In this document: one piece after another, positions 25,947 to 35,628 of the stretch | How positions within the stretch are numbered: the first letter of the stretch is position 1 | How the letters are laid out: each line of letters begins with the position of its first letter | Assembly (NCBI GenBank): GCA_024276995.1 | Contig: JAJRWB010000044.1 | Span: 79,000 to 142,999 of the forward strand | Direction: 5' to 3' | DNA length: 64,000 nt | Origin: Candidatus Eiseniibacteriota bacterium | GTDB lineage: Bacteria > Orphanbacterota > Orphanbacteria > Orphanbacterales > Orphanbacteraceae | Program-made: the position numbers and the translations under genes | Notes under the pieces: model-generated | Told to the model about the DNA's origin: nothing | Database searches by the model: none | Seen by the model: the letters and a program-made list of their open reading frames with translations, nothing else

Positions 25947-26443
25947 TCGCCCTCCCCTTCCCAGAGGGAGACGCCGCTCGTGTCCGCCGTGCTTTCGAGA
26001 AGCTCCCTCTGCGTCCGGCCGAGGGCGGGATGGCTCCAACCGGGCTCGATTTCGTTCATCGGTACGAGCACGAAGCGCCTTTCGGGAATCGACGGATGGG
26101 GCACGCTAAGCGCGGGCGGGTCGTCGATCACCGCGTCACCGTAATAGAGGATGTCGAGGTCGATGGTGCGCGGCCCCTTCGCGACGGTCCGCTCGCGACC
26201 GAGTTGCTCCTCCACCCCCTTCGTGACGGTGAGAAGCGCTTCCGCCGACCCGCCGTAGCGCGCCGAGAGGGTGCAGTTCAAGAAGGCGGGTTGATCGGCT
26301 ACCGGCCCCACCGGTTCGGTTTCATAGAAAGAGGAGACGCGATCCACGTCGACGGCGGACCGGCGGAGGAGATCGATGGCGGCGCGCAGGTTCCCGCAGC
26401 GATCCCCCAGGTTGGATCCGAGGCCGAGGAACACTCTGGTCAC
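25943..26443 (-). CDS. folK: HPPK, folate biosynthesis pyrophosphokinase
   Basis: 166 residues: 6-hydroxymethyl-dihydropterin pyrophosphokinase of folate synthesis. It begins VTRVFLGLGSNLGDR and contains GPRTIDLDILYY, which carries the magnesium-binding aspartates, and VPHPSIPERRFVL. The GTG start at 26443 overlaps the stop of the aminotransferase-like gene as GTGA; an upstream extension of 87 residues is low-complexity and rejected. folP and folB are not in the window. Confidence 0.95.
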   Translation of the reverse strand: MTRVFLGLGSNLGDRCGNLRAAIDLLRRSAVDVDRVSSFYETEPVGPVADQPAFLNCTLSARYGGSAEALLTVTKGVEEQLGRERTVAKGPRTIDLDILYYGDAVIDDPPALSVPHPSIPERRFVLVPMNEIEPGWSHPALGRTQRELLESTADTSGVSLWEGEGE

Positions 26444-27642
26444 CCCTTTTCCGCTCCTCTCCCACCCCCTTGCCATCGGCGCGGGAGGGCCGTCGCGATT
26501 CGATCGAGGGCGTCGCGGATTTCCCCTTCGTCGCGGGTGAGATGGATGCGGATGAAGTCTTGTCCGAAATCGCCGAAAGTGAGGCCGGGCACGACGGCGA
26601 TCCCGGCGCGCCTGAGGAGCATGGCGGCGAAACGCATCGAGTGGAGTCGCCGCGGCGAGCGGATCCAGAGCGATTTTCCGCACGGATTCCCCTCCACCTC
26701 CCAACCGAGATCCCGGATCCCGGTCAACGCGGTTTTCCTCCTTTGCGCGTAGACACCGGCCGCGGCGGCGTGGGCTTGTTCATCCACGGCGAGGGCGCGG
26801 AGGAAGACCGGCTCGGCGGAAGGTTCCACCGGGGGGGTCACCTGGCGCCTGAGCATCTCCATCGCCGAGAGGATCTGCCGGTTCCCCACGGCGTAGCCCG
26901 GCCGCCAGCCGCGGAAATCGTGAAGCGGCGCCAGCTCGTGGAACTCGACACCCACATGAACACCGCCGGGAAAATCGAGTATCCCGCGGGGCACCGACCC
27001 GGTAACGGCTGCCGACGCCTCGGTCGCGTCGAAGGCGATCGGCACGTTCCGCTCGTGGCCGTATCGGATCACGCGCTCGTAGAACGACTCGTCCCCCGAT
27101 ACGCCGGTCGGTATGTTCGGATCGGAAAGGAAGAGGAGCCTCGTGCGGCGCCACGCCTCCGGTTCGATCCGATCGAGGTCGGGAAGATACCCCTCCCGCC
27201 TCGTGATCGGCACGGCGATCGGCCAAGCGCCGGCGAGTACCGCCGCCGCCCGGTAGGAACGCTCCCCCGGATCGGGGATGAGCACCACGTCCCCCGCATC
27301 GACGAACGCCAGGGCGAGGAGGCGGAAACCTTCCTCCACGTGGGTGAGTGGGATGATCTCGCTCAAGGGATCGACGGCGATCCCCCGGCGTTTCTCGAAG
27401 TGCTCGGCGAGAAGGCGGCGAACCTCGCCGTCGCCCGGCGGCGATGCGGGGGGCGGAGGAGGAAGATCGGAGACGACACGGGTGAAGTCGAGCACGCCGA
27501 CTCCCCGGCGCTCCACCCGGCTGCGTATGCGCGCCAGTTCATCCGCCGGGTCGGTCGCCAGGCGGTGGAAACGCTCCGATTCCTCGATCACGATTCCCCG
27601 CCTGAGCGGCCGGGGGATTTCCCGCTTCCCGGTGGGATGCAT
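26440..27642 (-). CDS. fold-type I aminotransferase homologue lacking the PLP lysine
   Basis: 400 residues that align along the class I/II aminotransferase pattern, but the key PLP residues have changed. Where family members have SFSKTxxMTGWRLGYAVG, this protein has ELAPLHDFRGWRPGYAVG, so the Schiff-base lysine position is Pro239. The NPxNPTG loop reads DPNIPTG (Ile177 for Asn). Asp205 and the substrate arginines in GWR and FIRIHLT remain. It is probably a pseudoenzyme with a binding or regulatory role; transamination is unlikely. It lies 27 bases after groES and is GTGA-coupled to folK. Confidence 0.8.
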   Translation of the reverse strand: MHPTGKREIPRPLRRGIVIEESERFHRLATDPADELARIRSRVERRGVGVLDFTRVVSDLPPPPPASPPGDGEVRRLLAEHFEKRRGIAVDPLSEIIPLTHVEEGFRLLALAFVDAGDVVLIPDPGERSYRAAAVLAGAWPIAVPITRREGYLPDLDRIEPEAWRRTRLLFLSDPNIPTGVSGDESFYERVIRYGHERNVPIAFDATEASAAVTGSVPRGILDFPGGVHVGVEFHELAPLHDFRGWRPGYAVGNRQILSAMEMLRRQVTPPVEPSAEPVFLRALAVDEQAHAAAAGVYAQRRKTALTGIRDLGWEVEGNPCGKSLWIRSPRRLHSMRFAAMLLRRAGIAVVPGLTFGDFGQDFIRIHLTRDEGEIRDALDRIATALPRRWQGGGRGAEKG

Positions 27643-27669
27643 CAGAAGAGCCTCGCTTCGATTCGTGAT

Positions 27670-27954
27670 CTACAGAATAGCGAGAATATCGTTCTCCCGC
27701 ATGATGAGGAGTTTCTCGCCGGCGAGGGTCAGCTCCGTCCCGGAATACTTGCCGAAGAGGATCCGATCCCCTTTCTTCACCTGCATCTTGCGGACCTTTC
27801 CCGACTCATCCCTCATACCGGGACCGACGGAAACGACCTTTCCCTCTTGCGGCTTTTCTTTCGCCGTGTCGGGAATGAGGATCCCCCCCGACGACCGGTC
27901 TTCGCCGGAAAGAGTCCGCACGAGAACCCGGTCTCCCAGTGGATTCAGTTTCAT
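27670..27954 (-). CDS. groES: co-chaperonin GroES
   Basis: 94 residues, full length: PLGDRVLVR, the mobile loop around [19 protein letters not shown], and [16 protein letters not shown]. It caps GroEL during protein folding. GGGAAAG precedes the ATG at 27954. groEL does not follow; the next gene is the aminotransferase homologue. No CIRCE operator (TTAGCACTC-N9-GAGTGCTAA) is visible, and a good housekeeping promoter stands upstream. Confidence 0.96.
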   Translation of the reverse strand: MKLNPLGDRVLVRTLSGEDRSSGGILIPDTAKEKPQEGKVVSVGPGMRDESGKVRKMQVKKGDRILFGKYSGTELTLAGEKLLIMRENDILAIL

Positions 27955-28027
27955 CTTTCCCACTCCCTGCAATCGAATCACCACCGTTGTGGACCGCGCG
28001 CTTCGCCCGGTCTTCCTTCCGGCTCGA

Positions 28028-28057
28028 AGTATAGGTCGCCTCACCGGAAAGGGGCAA
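28028..28057 (-). promoter_or_regulatory. sigma-70-type promoter of the groES-tatA run
   Basis: TTGCCC (28052-28057), an 18-base spacer and TATACT (28028-28033, 5 of 6) on the minus strand, about 67 bases upstream of groES. The TTGCCC hexamer recurs at two other promoters in the window. Confidence 0.6.
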
Positions 28058-28155
28058 GGGGAAACACGCCCATCTCGCCCGCCCGCCGGTGGCGATCTTG
28101 CATGTTTCGCCGGAATTACCGGGATTTTCCGCCGCCGCCGGATTACCATGAACGT

Positions 28156-28764
28156 ATGATCATCGATCCGAGTGGATTGAGCGGCGCGCAGCGCTACTTC
28201 TTGATGACGGCGACCATCGTGCCCAGGCCGATCGCCTTCGTATCGACCGTTTCGAAAAGCGGTGTGCTCAACGTGGCCCCTTTCAGCTTCTTCAACGGCG
28301 TCTCCGCCTCCCCCCCCGTGCTCGCCGTGGCGGTGGGAAACCGCGAAGGGGAGAAGAAAGATACGTGGCGGAACATCGAGGAGACGGGCGAGTTCGTGGT
28401 GAACGTGGTGGACGAGTCGCTCACCGAGGCGATGGTGCTCGCCTCGGGCGACTATCCGCCCGACGTGAGCGAGTTCGATGTCGCCGGGCTCACCCCCGCG
28501 CCGTCGGAGAAAGTCCGCCCGCCCCGAGTGGGCGAGGCGCCGGCGGCGTTCGAATGCACCCTCCGCGAGACGGTGCGCATCGCCGACGAGCCGCCGGGGA
28601 GCACCCTTTTCCTCGGCGACATCGTCCGCGTCCACCTGCGCGACGGCCTGATGAAGGAAGGGCGCGTCGAGCCGGGTGACCTTCGGGCCGTCGGACGGCT
28701 CGGTGGGAGCTACTACTGCGCCGCAGGCGACGCACTGTTCACCCGTAAACGGCCGAAGGTCTAG
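28156..28764 (+). CDS. flavin reductase-like domain protein
   Basis: 202 residues of the FMN-binding split-barrel flavin reductase family: [32 protein letters not shown] and [15 protein letters not shown]. Such proteins reduce flavin for partner monooxygenases or act as FMN oxidoreductases; no partner is next to it. The start is uncertain: ATG 28156 matches family N-termini, while ATG 28102 would add 18 residues; neither has a strong ribosome site. Its TAG stop shares the sequence CTAG with the stop of the convergent glycosyltransferase. Confidence 0.85.
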   Translation: MIIDPSGLSGAQRYFLMTATIVPRPIAFVSTVSKSGVLNVAPFSFFNGVSASPPVLAVAVGNREGEKKDTWRNIEETGEFVVNVVDESLTEAMVLASGDYPPDVSEFDVAGLTPAPSEKVRPPRVGEAPAAFECTLRETVRIADEPPGSTLFLGDIVRVHLRDGLMKEGRVEPGDLRAVGRLGGSYYCAAGDALFTRKRPKV

Positions 28765-29963
28765 CCGCGGCGCGAAACGAACCACGATTTCACCGTCTCG
28801 CCGAACGGCTTCGCCGCGGCCTTCCCGCCGCCCAGACGGTCCATCAGCTCCAGCACGGTGTCGGTCACCCGGCCTGCGGTGTACTCGCGGTGCACCTTTT
28901 CGGAGGCGGCCTCGCTCAAGCGGCGTCGCAGCGCCGGGTCGTCGTGGAGGGCGCGGATCGCCTCTCCGATCGCCGCGGGCGATTCCGGTTCGACGATCCT
29001 TCCGCACCTTCCCGAATCGAGGATCTCGGGAACGGCCCCCGCGTCGGTGGCAACGATCGGCACGCCGGTGAGCATCGCCTCGAGGAGAACGAGACCGAAG
29101 GTCTCGCAGTACGAAGGTAAGACGAAGAGATCGGCGGCCCGGTAGTAGGGGGCGACATTCTCGCGCTCCCCCGCGAAGACGATCCGCCCCCCGAGGCGTG
29201 CCTCGTCCACCAAGCGGCGCAGCTCGGAATCGTACTTCTCGTGCTCATTGCGCGTGCGGCTCCCCACGATGAGAAGATGAAGATCGAGTCCCCGTCGTGA
29301 AAGATCGATCACCGCGTCGATCAGCTCGCGCTGTCCCTTCTTCGGATCGATCCGGCCGACGGTGAGGACGAGAAAGGCGTCCGGCGGAATGTGGTGGCGG
29401 CGCCGAACCTCCTTTGATTCCTCCTCGGTCGCCCGGAATCGTTCCGGGTCGACGGCGTCGGGAATGATCGACACTCTTCCGGGCGGCATCGACGTGGTCG
29501 AAAGAAAACCTTCCCTGGCCGGACGGGACAAGGTGATCACATGCTCGATCTTCCCGTGGATCAACCGGTGGGCCGGGTCGGTCTTCCGGACGGTTCGATT
29601 GATCATATGGTTGAAAAAGAGGATCCGCGTCCGCCGAGGGTCGACGGCGCACGCGGCGAGCCAAAGATCCTTTGAACTATGTACCATCAGGAAGTCGATC
29701 GACGATCTATCGCATGCGGAGCGGATCGCGTGAACCGCTCTCGGGTCGAAGTAACGGTTTCCCGGCGGAAGGGATACGAAAGGAAGGCCGTCGGCGTCGA
29801 GTCGCGCGTGAAGGGGCGAGCCGTTCCGGCAAATACAGACCCCGCACCGCTCTCTTTCACCCAACCGTTTGGACCACTCGACGACCGTCTGTTCCAGCCC
29901 TCCCCAGCTCGTGGAGAGGCAAAGCTGCACGGTGTGTCCCCGGCGGAGATTTGCTTCGGTCAT
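28761..29963 (-). CDS. GT4-family glycosyltransferase
   Basis: A 400-residue GT-B glycosyltransferase. The N-terminal acceptor domain begins [14 protein letters not shown], and the C-terminal half has [16 protein letters not shown] and the GT4 donor motif [14 protein letters not shown] with the paired glutamates. It probably builds a lipopolysaccharide, exopolysaccharide or glycolipid; donor and acceptor are unknown. The ATG at 29963 is preferred over a TTG nine codons upstream. It diverges from a GT-C type glycosyltransferase. Confidence 0.88.
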   Translation of the reverse strand: MTEANLRRGHTVQLCLSTSWGGLEQTVVEWSKRLGERERCGVCICRNGSPLHARLDADGLPFVSLPPGNRYFDPRAVHAIRSACDRSSIDFLMVHSSKDLWLAACAVDPRRTRILFFNHMINRTVRKTDPAHRLIHGKIEHVITLSRPAREGFLSTTSMPPGRVSIIPDAVDPERFRATEEESKEVRRRHHIPPDAFLVLTVGRIDPKKGQRELIDAVIDLSRRGLDLHLLIVGSRTRNEHEKYDSELRRLVDEARLGGRIVFAGERENVAPYYRAADLFVLPSYCETFGLVLLEAMLTGVPIVATDAGAVPEILDSGRCGRIVEPESPAAIGEAIRALHDDPALRRRLSEAASEKVHREYTAGRVTDTVLELMDRLGGGKAAAKPFGETVKSWFVSRRG

Positions 29964-30009
29964 ATCGGTCCCGTCGTTTCCGATGGTCAACGGCGTTCGT
30001 CCCCGGTTC

Positions 30010-30038
30010 TTGCCCTATCCCCTCCGCTCGTCTACGCT
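30010..30038 (+). promoter_or_regulatory. candidate promoter of the GT39-like gene
   Basis: TTGCCC, a 17-base spacer and TACGCT. The same two hexamers with the same spacing stand before valS at 62195-62223. Confidence 0.5.
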
Positions 30039-30160
30039 GCGATTATGCGAGCGGCCGGCGACGAAATCAAGCCGCCGGGACCGTGACGAACTCCGCCGGA
30101 GGGACGGCGGATGCCGCGTGCGGCACAATGGAAACCGGCGACTCTTCCCGGAGGAGATCG

Positions 30161-31819
30161 GTGACACCGAAAGAAAAGCTCTTCCTCCTCCTCCTCCTCG
30201 GCGCGACGATTCTCCTGCGGCTCGGCTATCTCGGCGAGATCCGGGACAATCCGTTTTTCGAAAGCCCGACCCTCGACGAGGCGATTCATTATCAGTGGGC
30301 GTCGAATCTCGCGCGGCATATCCCCTGGTTTCCGGATGAGCCGTACTTCCGCGCGCCCCTCTACCCGTGGTTCCTCTCGGCGCTGCTGGCGCTCTCGAAG
30401 GGCGCCCTCTTCCTCCCGAGGCTGATCCAACTGCTGATCGGGGCGGTGACGCCGATCCTCCTCTACCTTCTCGGTCGGGCGGTGGTCGGGCGAAGCGCGG
30501 CGGCGGCGGGCGCGACGATCCTCGCTCTCTACGGCCTGGCGTTCTACTTCGACGGCCAGCTCCTCATCGTGCCGATCCTCCTTCCGCTGACGCTCCTGTA
30601 TCTTCTTGTCCTCCTGTGCGCCGTCGAGCGCCCCATGCCGCGAATCTCCTTTCTCGCGGGCGTCCTTCTCGGCGTGACCGCGACGGCGCGGCCGAACATC
30701 CTCCTCTTCGGCGCGGCGATCCCGGCGGCGATGCTCTTTTTTCGATCGATCCGGCGCGACACGGTACGACGGTTCGCCCTCCCCTACCTTCTCGGCACGG
30801 CGGGCGCGATCGCGCCCGTGACTCTTCACAACGTCGCCGCCGGCGACCGCGTGCTCATCTCCTGGCAGGGGGGCACCAACTTCTGGATCGGCAACAACCC
30901 CTCTTCCGACGGGATGACGGCGATCGCCCCCGGCACGGAAGGGACGTGGTGGGGCGGATACCGTGACCTGATCCGCATCGCCGAGAAGAACGAAGGGCAT
31001 GAACTCCTCAGGAGCGAAGTGTCGCGCTACTGGTTCCGCCGCACACTACGCTTCTTCGAAGATGAGCCGCGCAAGGCGGCGGCGCTCTTCGCGAAGAAGC
31101 TCTATCTGTTGCTGAACGACTTCGAAGTGAGCAACAACCAGGGGATCTACTTCTTCCTCCGTTACTCGAAGATTTTGACTTTCCTGACATCGTTCGGTTT
31201 CGGAATTCTCTTTCCCCTCGCCGCGGCGGGAATGGTTCTCATGCGGTGGGATCGGAAGAGTTTCCTTCTCTTCCTGTTTCTCGTGTTCTACGGCGCTTCG
31301 ATTGTCCTGTTCTTCGTCACCGCCCGCTATCGCATGCCGATCGTCGCGGTGCTTCCCCTTTTCGCGGGGCGCGCGCTCACAAGGTGGGCCGGAGCGGCGA
31401 GGGGGGCGTTCCGTCACCGGCCGATCGGCCGGCGTCTTCCCCTGTCGATCGGCGTTTTTCTCGCCGCGCTGCTCCTTTCGAATTCCAACCTCTACGGCCT
31501 CGACAGGGGAAGGATGACGCAAGGGTATTACAACGTCGGCGTCGTTCATCTCACGGCGCGCCGCTTCGACGAGGCGATCCCCTGGTTCCGGAAGGCCCTC
31601 GACGAGGAGGGTGACTACGTGAACGCCCGATATAATCTCGGCCTGTGCTATTCCTATCTCGGCCGGCTGGACGATGCGGAGCGGGAGTTCCGGCGGCTGC
31701 TGGCGGATCGTCCCGGATTCGCCCCGGCACGCGAGGCACTCGGGTCGGTGATCGAAAGAAAGAGGGCGGAGAAACCGACAGCCGAATCGAAGAGCCGCGC
31801 CGACGGTCGGGCCCGGTAG
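30161..31819 (+). CDS. GT39/ArnT-like membrane glycosyltransferase with C-terminal TPR
   Basis: 552 residues. About ten membrane helices start at residue 7 (LFLLLLLGATILL). The first periplasmic loop holds SPTLDEAIHYQWA, with the Asp39-Glu40 pair expected of GT-C enzymes that use lipid-linked sugars. The C-terminal 90 residues form two TPR units (YNVGVVHLTARRFDEAIPWF and YNLGLCYSYLGRLDDAEREF). The GTG start at 30161 is set by GGAGG six bases upstream. Related to the TMTC-like protein at 53785-55767 in layout but not a close copy. The acceptor is unknown. Confidence 0.85.
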   Translation: MTPKEKLFLLLLLGATILLRLGYLGEIRDNPFFESPTLDEAIHYQWASNLARHIPWFPDEPYFRAPLYPWFLSALLALSKGALFLPRLIQLLIGAVTPILLYLLGRAVVGRSAAAAGATILALYGLAFYFDGQLLIVPILLPLTLLYLLVLLCAVERPMPRISFLAGVLLGVTATARPNILLFGAAIPAAMLFFRSIRRDTVRRFALPYLLGTAGAIAPVTLHNVAAGDRVLISWQGGTNFWIGNNPSSDGMTAIAPGTEGTWWGGYRDLIRIAEKNEGHELLRSEVSRYWFRRTLRFFEDEPRKAAALFAKKLYLLLNDFEVSNNQGIYFFLRYSKILTFLTSFGFGILFPLAAAGMVLMRWDRKSFLLFLFLVFYGASIVLFFVTARYRMPIVAVLPLFAGRALTRWAGAARGAFRHRPIGRRLPLSIGVFLAALLLSNSNLYGLDRGRMTQGYYNVGVVHLTARRFDEAIPWFRKALDEEGDYVNARYNLGLCYSYLGRLDDAEREFRRLLADRPGFAPAREALGSVIERKRAEKPTAESKSRADGRAR

Positions 31820-31862
31820 GCAATGGAGGAGCCCCCGAACACCGCGGCGCGGAAGGATCCCC

Positions 31863-34253
31863 TCACTCCATCTTCCCGATCGCCCTTAAGATTCGTTCCG
31901 GCGTAAACGGAAGCTCGCGCAACCGGACGCCGAGAGCGTGTTTCAAGGCGTTGCCGATCGCCGGCGCGACGCCGTTCGTCGGGATCTCGGCGACCGCCTT
32001 GGCGCCGAAGGGAGCGGAAGGCTCGTAGGTCTCGATGAAGATCGTCTTGAGCCGGGGCATGCCGTCCGCCTTGACGATCTTGTAGTCGTTGAGGCCGCGC
32101 ATGAGCTGTGTGCCCGAGGAATCGACGGGCATCTCCTCGAAAAGGGCGTAGCCGATTCCCATCGAGACGGCGCCGTCGACTTGGCCGGAGGCGAGTTTCG
32201 GGCTGATGATGGTGCCCGCATCGATGGCGCTGACGAACTCGACGACCCGCACCTCGCCCGACTCGGTATCGACTTCGATCTCGGCGAACTGCGCCGCGAA
32301 CGGCGGTGGACTCACGGGAGAGACGAACCGGGCGGTGTGCTCGATCTGCTCCTTCTCTTTATACATCGAGTGGGTCGCCACGTCCCGGATCGGGATTGAC
32401 TTGTCCGACTTGGAGGAGAACACGGCGTGATTCTCGAGAACGAGGTTCTCGGAAGACTCCCCCAGCAGTTTCGAGGCGATGGCGATGAGGTCGTCGCGCA
32501 CCTCTTCGGCCGCACGGATCGCCGCGCCGCCCGAGACATACGTGGTACTCGAGGCGTACGCCCCCGAATCGAACGGTACGATATCGGTGTCCGCCGCATA
32601 GATCGTCACGTCCTCCGCGTCGAGCCCCAGCGTCTCGGCCACCATCTGGACGAGCACCGTGTCGCCCCCGGTGCCGAGGTCCGCCGCGCCGACGAAGAGG
32701 TTCACCGAGCCGTCCTCGTTCAGCTTCACCGTGGCGTTCGCCGTGTCGATGCCGGCGACACCCGAACCTTGGGAGAGGCAGCACATGCCGATCCCCTTGC
32801 GGAGGACGGGATTCTTCCCGTTCCATTCGTCGAAGGCGGAGCGCTTCTCCTTCCACGAGATCGCCTCCGCTCCCTTGACGAGGCACTCCTCCATGCCGCA
32901 GCTGTCGATCGGCCAGCCGGCGCCCTCCGATGGATCGACCGGGCCGGGGCTTTCCGTCTTCACCTCGTAGATGTGGGGCGAGAGTTCATCCTTGTCGCCG
33001 GCGCGGACGGTGGTGCGGATGCGAAGCTCCACCGGGTCGATACCGAGCTTCTCCGCTACCTCGTCGATGTGACACTCGAGGGCGAACGATCCCTGGGGGG
33101 TGCCGTAGCCCCGCATCGCGCCGGTGGGAACGAGGTTCGTGTATGCCGCGTCGAACTTGTAGTGCATGTTCGGGCAGCGGTAGCGGGGGAGGTTCTTGTT
33201 TCCCGTGTTCGTCGGCACCGTCGGGCTGTGGGAGCCGTACGCCCCCGCGTCGACGAGAGCGGTCAGCTCCATCGCCGTGAAGGTGCCGTCCTTCTTCGAT
33301 CCCGTGCGGCACGTCAGCTCCATCGCGTGCCGGCACCGGCACGCGACGAGGTCTTCCCGCCGATCGAGTTCGAGTCGCACCGGACGGTTCGTCGCCAGGG
33401 TCAAGGCGGCGCAGAGATCCTCGATCACCATCTCCTGCTTCCCGCCGAACCCGCCGCCGATGCGCGGCTTGATCACACGGATCCTGCCGACGGGCCATCC
33501 GAGCACCTGGGCGAGCTGGCGGCGCACATGGAAGGGGACCTGCGTGGCGGCGATCACCGTGAGCCGGCCGTCGCCGCCGAGGTAGCTGATCGCCGTGTGC
33601 AGCTCGAGTTGGGCATGCTGCACACGCTGCACGGTGTAGCTCCCCTCGACGATAAGGTCCGCCTCGGCGAGCCCCTTTTCGAGATCCCGAAGGTGGACGT
33701 CCACCGCGGCGCAGAGGTTCTTCCCGGCGTCTTCGATATTCCTCGCGTCCGGTTCGTCATGCACGATCGGCGCGCCTGGGGCGAGCGCCTCGCGGGGGGT
33801 CAGCACCGCGTCGTGCACCTCGTACTTCACGTCGATGAGATCGATCGCTTCGCGGGCGATTTCCGGCGTTTCGGCGGCCACCGCGGCGACACGATCGCCG
33901 ACGAAACGCACCTTCCGGTCGAGAAGAAAGAAGTCCCACGGCGACGGCTCGGGGTAATCCTGTCCGGCGCGGGTGTAGGCCACCCGTTCGAAAACCGGTT
34001 GCCTCGCCCCTTTCGCACCGGCGAGAAGCACGTTTTCGTGGGTCAGCACGGCGTGAACGCCGCGAAGCGCTTCCGCGCGGCTCGTGTCGATCGATAGAAT
34101 CGTCGCGTGGGCGTGGGGAGAGCCGAGAATCTTCCCATGGAGCATGCGCTCTTTCGGGAAATCGTCCGCGAACGCGGCGGCGCCGGTGACGAGTTGCACG
34201 CCGTCGACTTTGCGGATATCTTTTCCCACGGCGTGAAAATGGTCGCGGCTCAT
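31863..34253 (-). CDS. xanthine dehydrogenase-family molybdopterin-binding subunit
   Basis: The 796-residue large subunit of a molybdenum hydroxylase. It shows the family landmarks GGGFGGKQE (molybdopterin region) and MRGYGTPQG, and near the end GIGYALFEEM with the expected catalytic glutamate. MRGYGTPQ resembles the AFRGFG/AMRGFG motifs of purine and N-heterocycle hydroxylases rather than the AYxCSFR of CO dehydrogenase. The substrate is probably a purine or another N-heterocycle. It is coupled by ATGA to the 2Fe-2S subunit. Confidence 0.92.
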   Translation of the reverse strand: MSRDHFHAVGKDIRKVDGVQLVTGAAAFADDFPKERMLHGKILGSPHAHATILSIDTSRAEALRGVHAVLTHENVLLAGAKGARQPVFERVAYTRAGQDYPEPSPWDFFLLDRKVRFVGDRVAAVAAETPEIAREAIDLIDVKYEVHDAVLTPREALAPGAPIVHDEPDARNIEDAGKNLCAAVDVHLRDLEKGLAEADLIVEGSYTVQRVQHAQLELHTAISYLGGDGRLTVIAATQVPFHVRRQLAQVLGWPVGRIRVIKPRIGGGFGGKQEMVIEDLCAALTLATNRPVRLELDRREDLVACRCRHAMELTCRTGSKKDGTFTAMELTALVDAGAYGSHSPTVPTNTGNKNLPRYRCPNMHYKFDAAYTNLVPTGAMRGYGTPQGSFALECHIDEVAEKLGIDPVELRIRTTVRAGDKDELSPHIYEVKTESPGPVDPSEGAGWPIDSCGMEECLVKGAEAISWKEKRSAFDEWNGKNPVLRKGIGMCCLSQGSGVAGIDTANATVKLNEDGSVNLFVGAADLGTGGDTVLVQMVAETLGLDAEDVTIYAADTDIVPFDSGAYASSTTYVSGGAAIRAAEEVRDDLIAIASKLLGESSENLVLENHAVFSSKSDKSIPIRDVATHSMYKEKEQIEHTARFVSPVSPPPFAAQFAEIEVDTESGEVRVVEFVSAIDAGTIISPKLASGQVDGAVSMGIGYALFEEMPVDSSGTQLMRGLNDYKIVKADGMPRLKTIFIETYEPSAPFGAKAVAEIPTNGVAPAIGNALKHALGVRLRELPFTPERILRAIGKME

Positions 34254-34720
34254 TCCTCTTCCCCCCTCATCGCGCGGGCGGCCCGTTTCACGGCGCGCAC
34301 CGGGTTTTCATATCCCGTGCAGCGGCAAAGATTCCCCGAAAGCGCCGAGCGGATCTCCCCCTCGTAGGGCTCGGCGTTCTCTTCGAGAAGGGCGAATGAA
34401 CTGAGGAGCATGCCGGGAATGCAAAAGCCGCACTGCACGGCGCCCTCGTCGAGAAACGCCTCCTGAAGGGGATGGAGCTTCCCGTCCCGGGAGAGCCCTT
34501 CCACCGTGGTGATCGACGCCCCTTCCGCTTGGGCGGCGAGCATGAGACAGCTCACCACCGGCTCGCCGTCGAAAAGGACGGTGCACGTGCCGCAGTCGCC
34601 CGTGGAGCAGCCGATCTTGACGCCGAGCATTCCACTCCGGCGAAGCAGCTCGCTGAGCCGCTCCCCCGGCGCGGTTTCGAATGTGCGCGCCTCGCCGTTG
34701 AGCGTGAAATGGAGTTTCAT
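34250..34720 (-). CDS. molybdenum hydroxylase 2Fe-2S subunit
   Basis: 156 residues with two [2Fe-2S] clusters: the plant-ferredoxin-type set Cys38, 43, 46 and 58 (CSTGDCGTC) and the helical-domain set Cys97, 100, 132 and 134 (QCGFC, CRCTGY). It moves electrons from the molybdenum site to FAD. It lies between the FAD subunit (one base away) and the large subunit (ATGA overlap). Confidence 0.95.
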   Translation of the reverse strand: MKLHFTLNGEARTFETAPGERLSELLRRSGMLGVKIGCSTGDCGTCTVLFDGEPVVSCLMLAAQAEGASITTVEGLSRDGKLHPLQEAFLDEGAVQCGFCIPGMLLSSFALLEENAEPYEGEIRSALSGNLCRCTGYENPVRAVKRAARAMRGEEE

Positions 34721-34721
34721 C

Positions 34722-35576
34722 CTACGCCTCCCCCCTTCCCGCGAGACATTCTCGAATCGCCCGTTCCACGAGAACGCCGGTCACACGCCTCCGGTACGCC
34801 GCGCTCCCCCTCTGATCGGTGATCGGTTCGGCGGCATCCCGGGCGAGGCGTCCCGCCTTCTCGATCGCCTCGTCGTGCACCGCACCGCCGACGAGCGCCG
34901 CTTCCGCCTTCACCGCCCGGCGCGGCGTCGGCGCCACCGCGCCGAGGGCGATCCGCGCCGCGGTGCAGCGCTCCCCCTCCATCTCGAGGCGCGCCGCCGC
35001 ACTCGCGATGGCGATATCACCCGCCACGCGCCCGATCTTGAGGAAGGATGTTCGTGCCGGCGTCGCCGGCGTCGAAGCAACCGGGAAGCGGACCTCCACG
35101 AGGAGGTCGCCGCCGAGAACCGACTCGCGCGGCCCGGTGAAGAAGTGCCCGAGAGCCACCTCGCGGCGCCCCTTCGCGCCGGCGATCACGCAGCGCGCGT
35201 CGAGCACGAGAAGGACGGGCGCCAAGTCGGCGGATGGGACGGCTCCGGCGAGGTTCCCGCCCACCGTCGCCATGTTCCGGATCTGCACCGACGCGAAGTG
35301 CGCGGCGCATCGGCGGAGAAGACCGCCCTCGGCGCGCGCGAGATCGGCGCTCCGCTCGAGATCGCGTACCGTCGTGCCGGCGCCGAGGATGACCTCGTCT
35401 TTTTCGATCCGGATGTACCGGAAAAGCCGCCGCACATCGACGACGAAATCGCAAGGGTCGTCCTCGCAGATCAGATCGGTGCCGCCGGCGAGATACCGGC
35501 CGCGACCGGCACCCTCACCCATCAGCCGAAGCGCCTCCTCCTCCGACGAGGGACGATAGTACTCGGCGATTGCCAT
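34722..35576 (-). CDS. molybdenum hydroxylase FAD-binding subunit
   Basis: 284 residues, medium subunit with FAD-binding motifs RYLAGGTDLICED and QIRNMATVGGNLAGAVPSADL. It passes electrons on to NAD or another acceptor. The ATG at 35576 has GGAAGGAA just upstream; an extension to 35678 was rejected. Gene order FAD, 2Fe-2S, Mo is that of cox-type clusters, although the active-site motif is not of the CO dehydrogenase type. Confidence 0.93.
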   Translation of the reverse strand: MAIAEYYRPSSEEEALRLMGEGAGRGRYLAGGTDLICEDDPCDFVVDVRRLFRYIRIEKDEVILGAGTTVRDLERSADLARAEGGLLRRCAAHFASVQIRNMATVGGNLAGAVPSADLAPVLLVLDARCVIAGAKGRREVALGHFFTGPRESVLGGDLLVEVRFPVASTPATPARTSFLKIGRVAGDIAIASAAARLEMEGERCTAARIALGAVAPTPRRAVKAEAALVGGAVHDEAIEKAGRLARDAAEPITDQRGSAAYRRRVTGVLVERAIRECLAGRGEA

Positions 35577-35628
35577 GCTTGATTCCTTCCTTCCGCCGGG
35601 AAACCCCGTCTGGCCGAAGAGTGGCCGG

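Noticed and set aside
31863-35576. Aerobic CO dehydrogenase (coxMSL), suggested by gene order
   Set aside because: The large subunit has MRGYGTPQ and not the AYxCSFR or AYRGAGR active-site motifs of the CO dehydrogenase groups.
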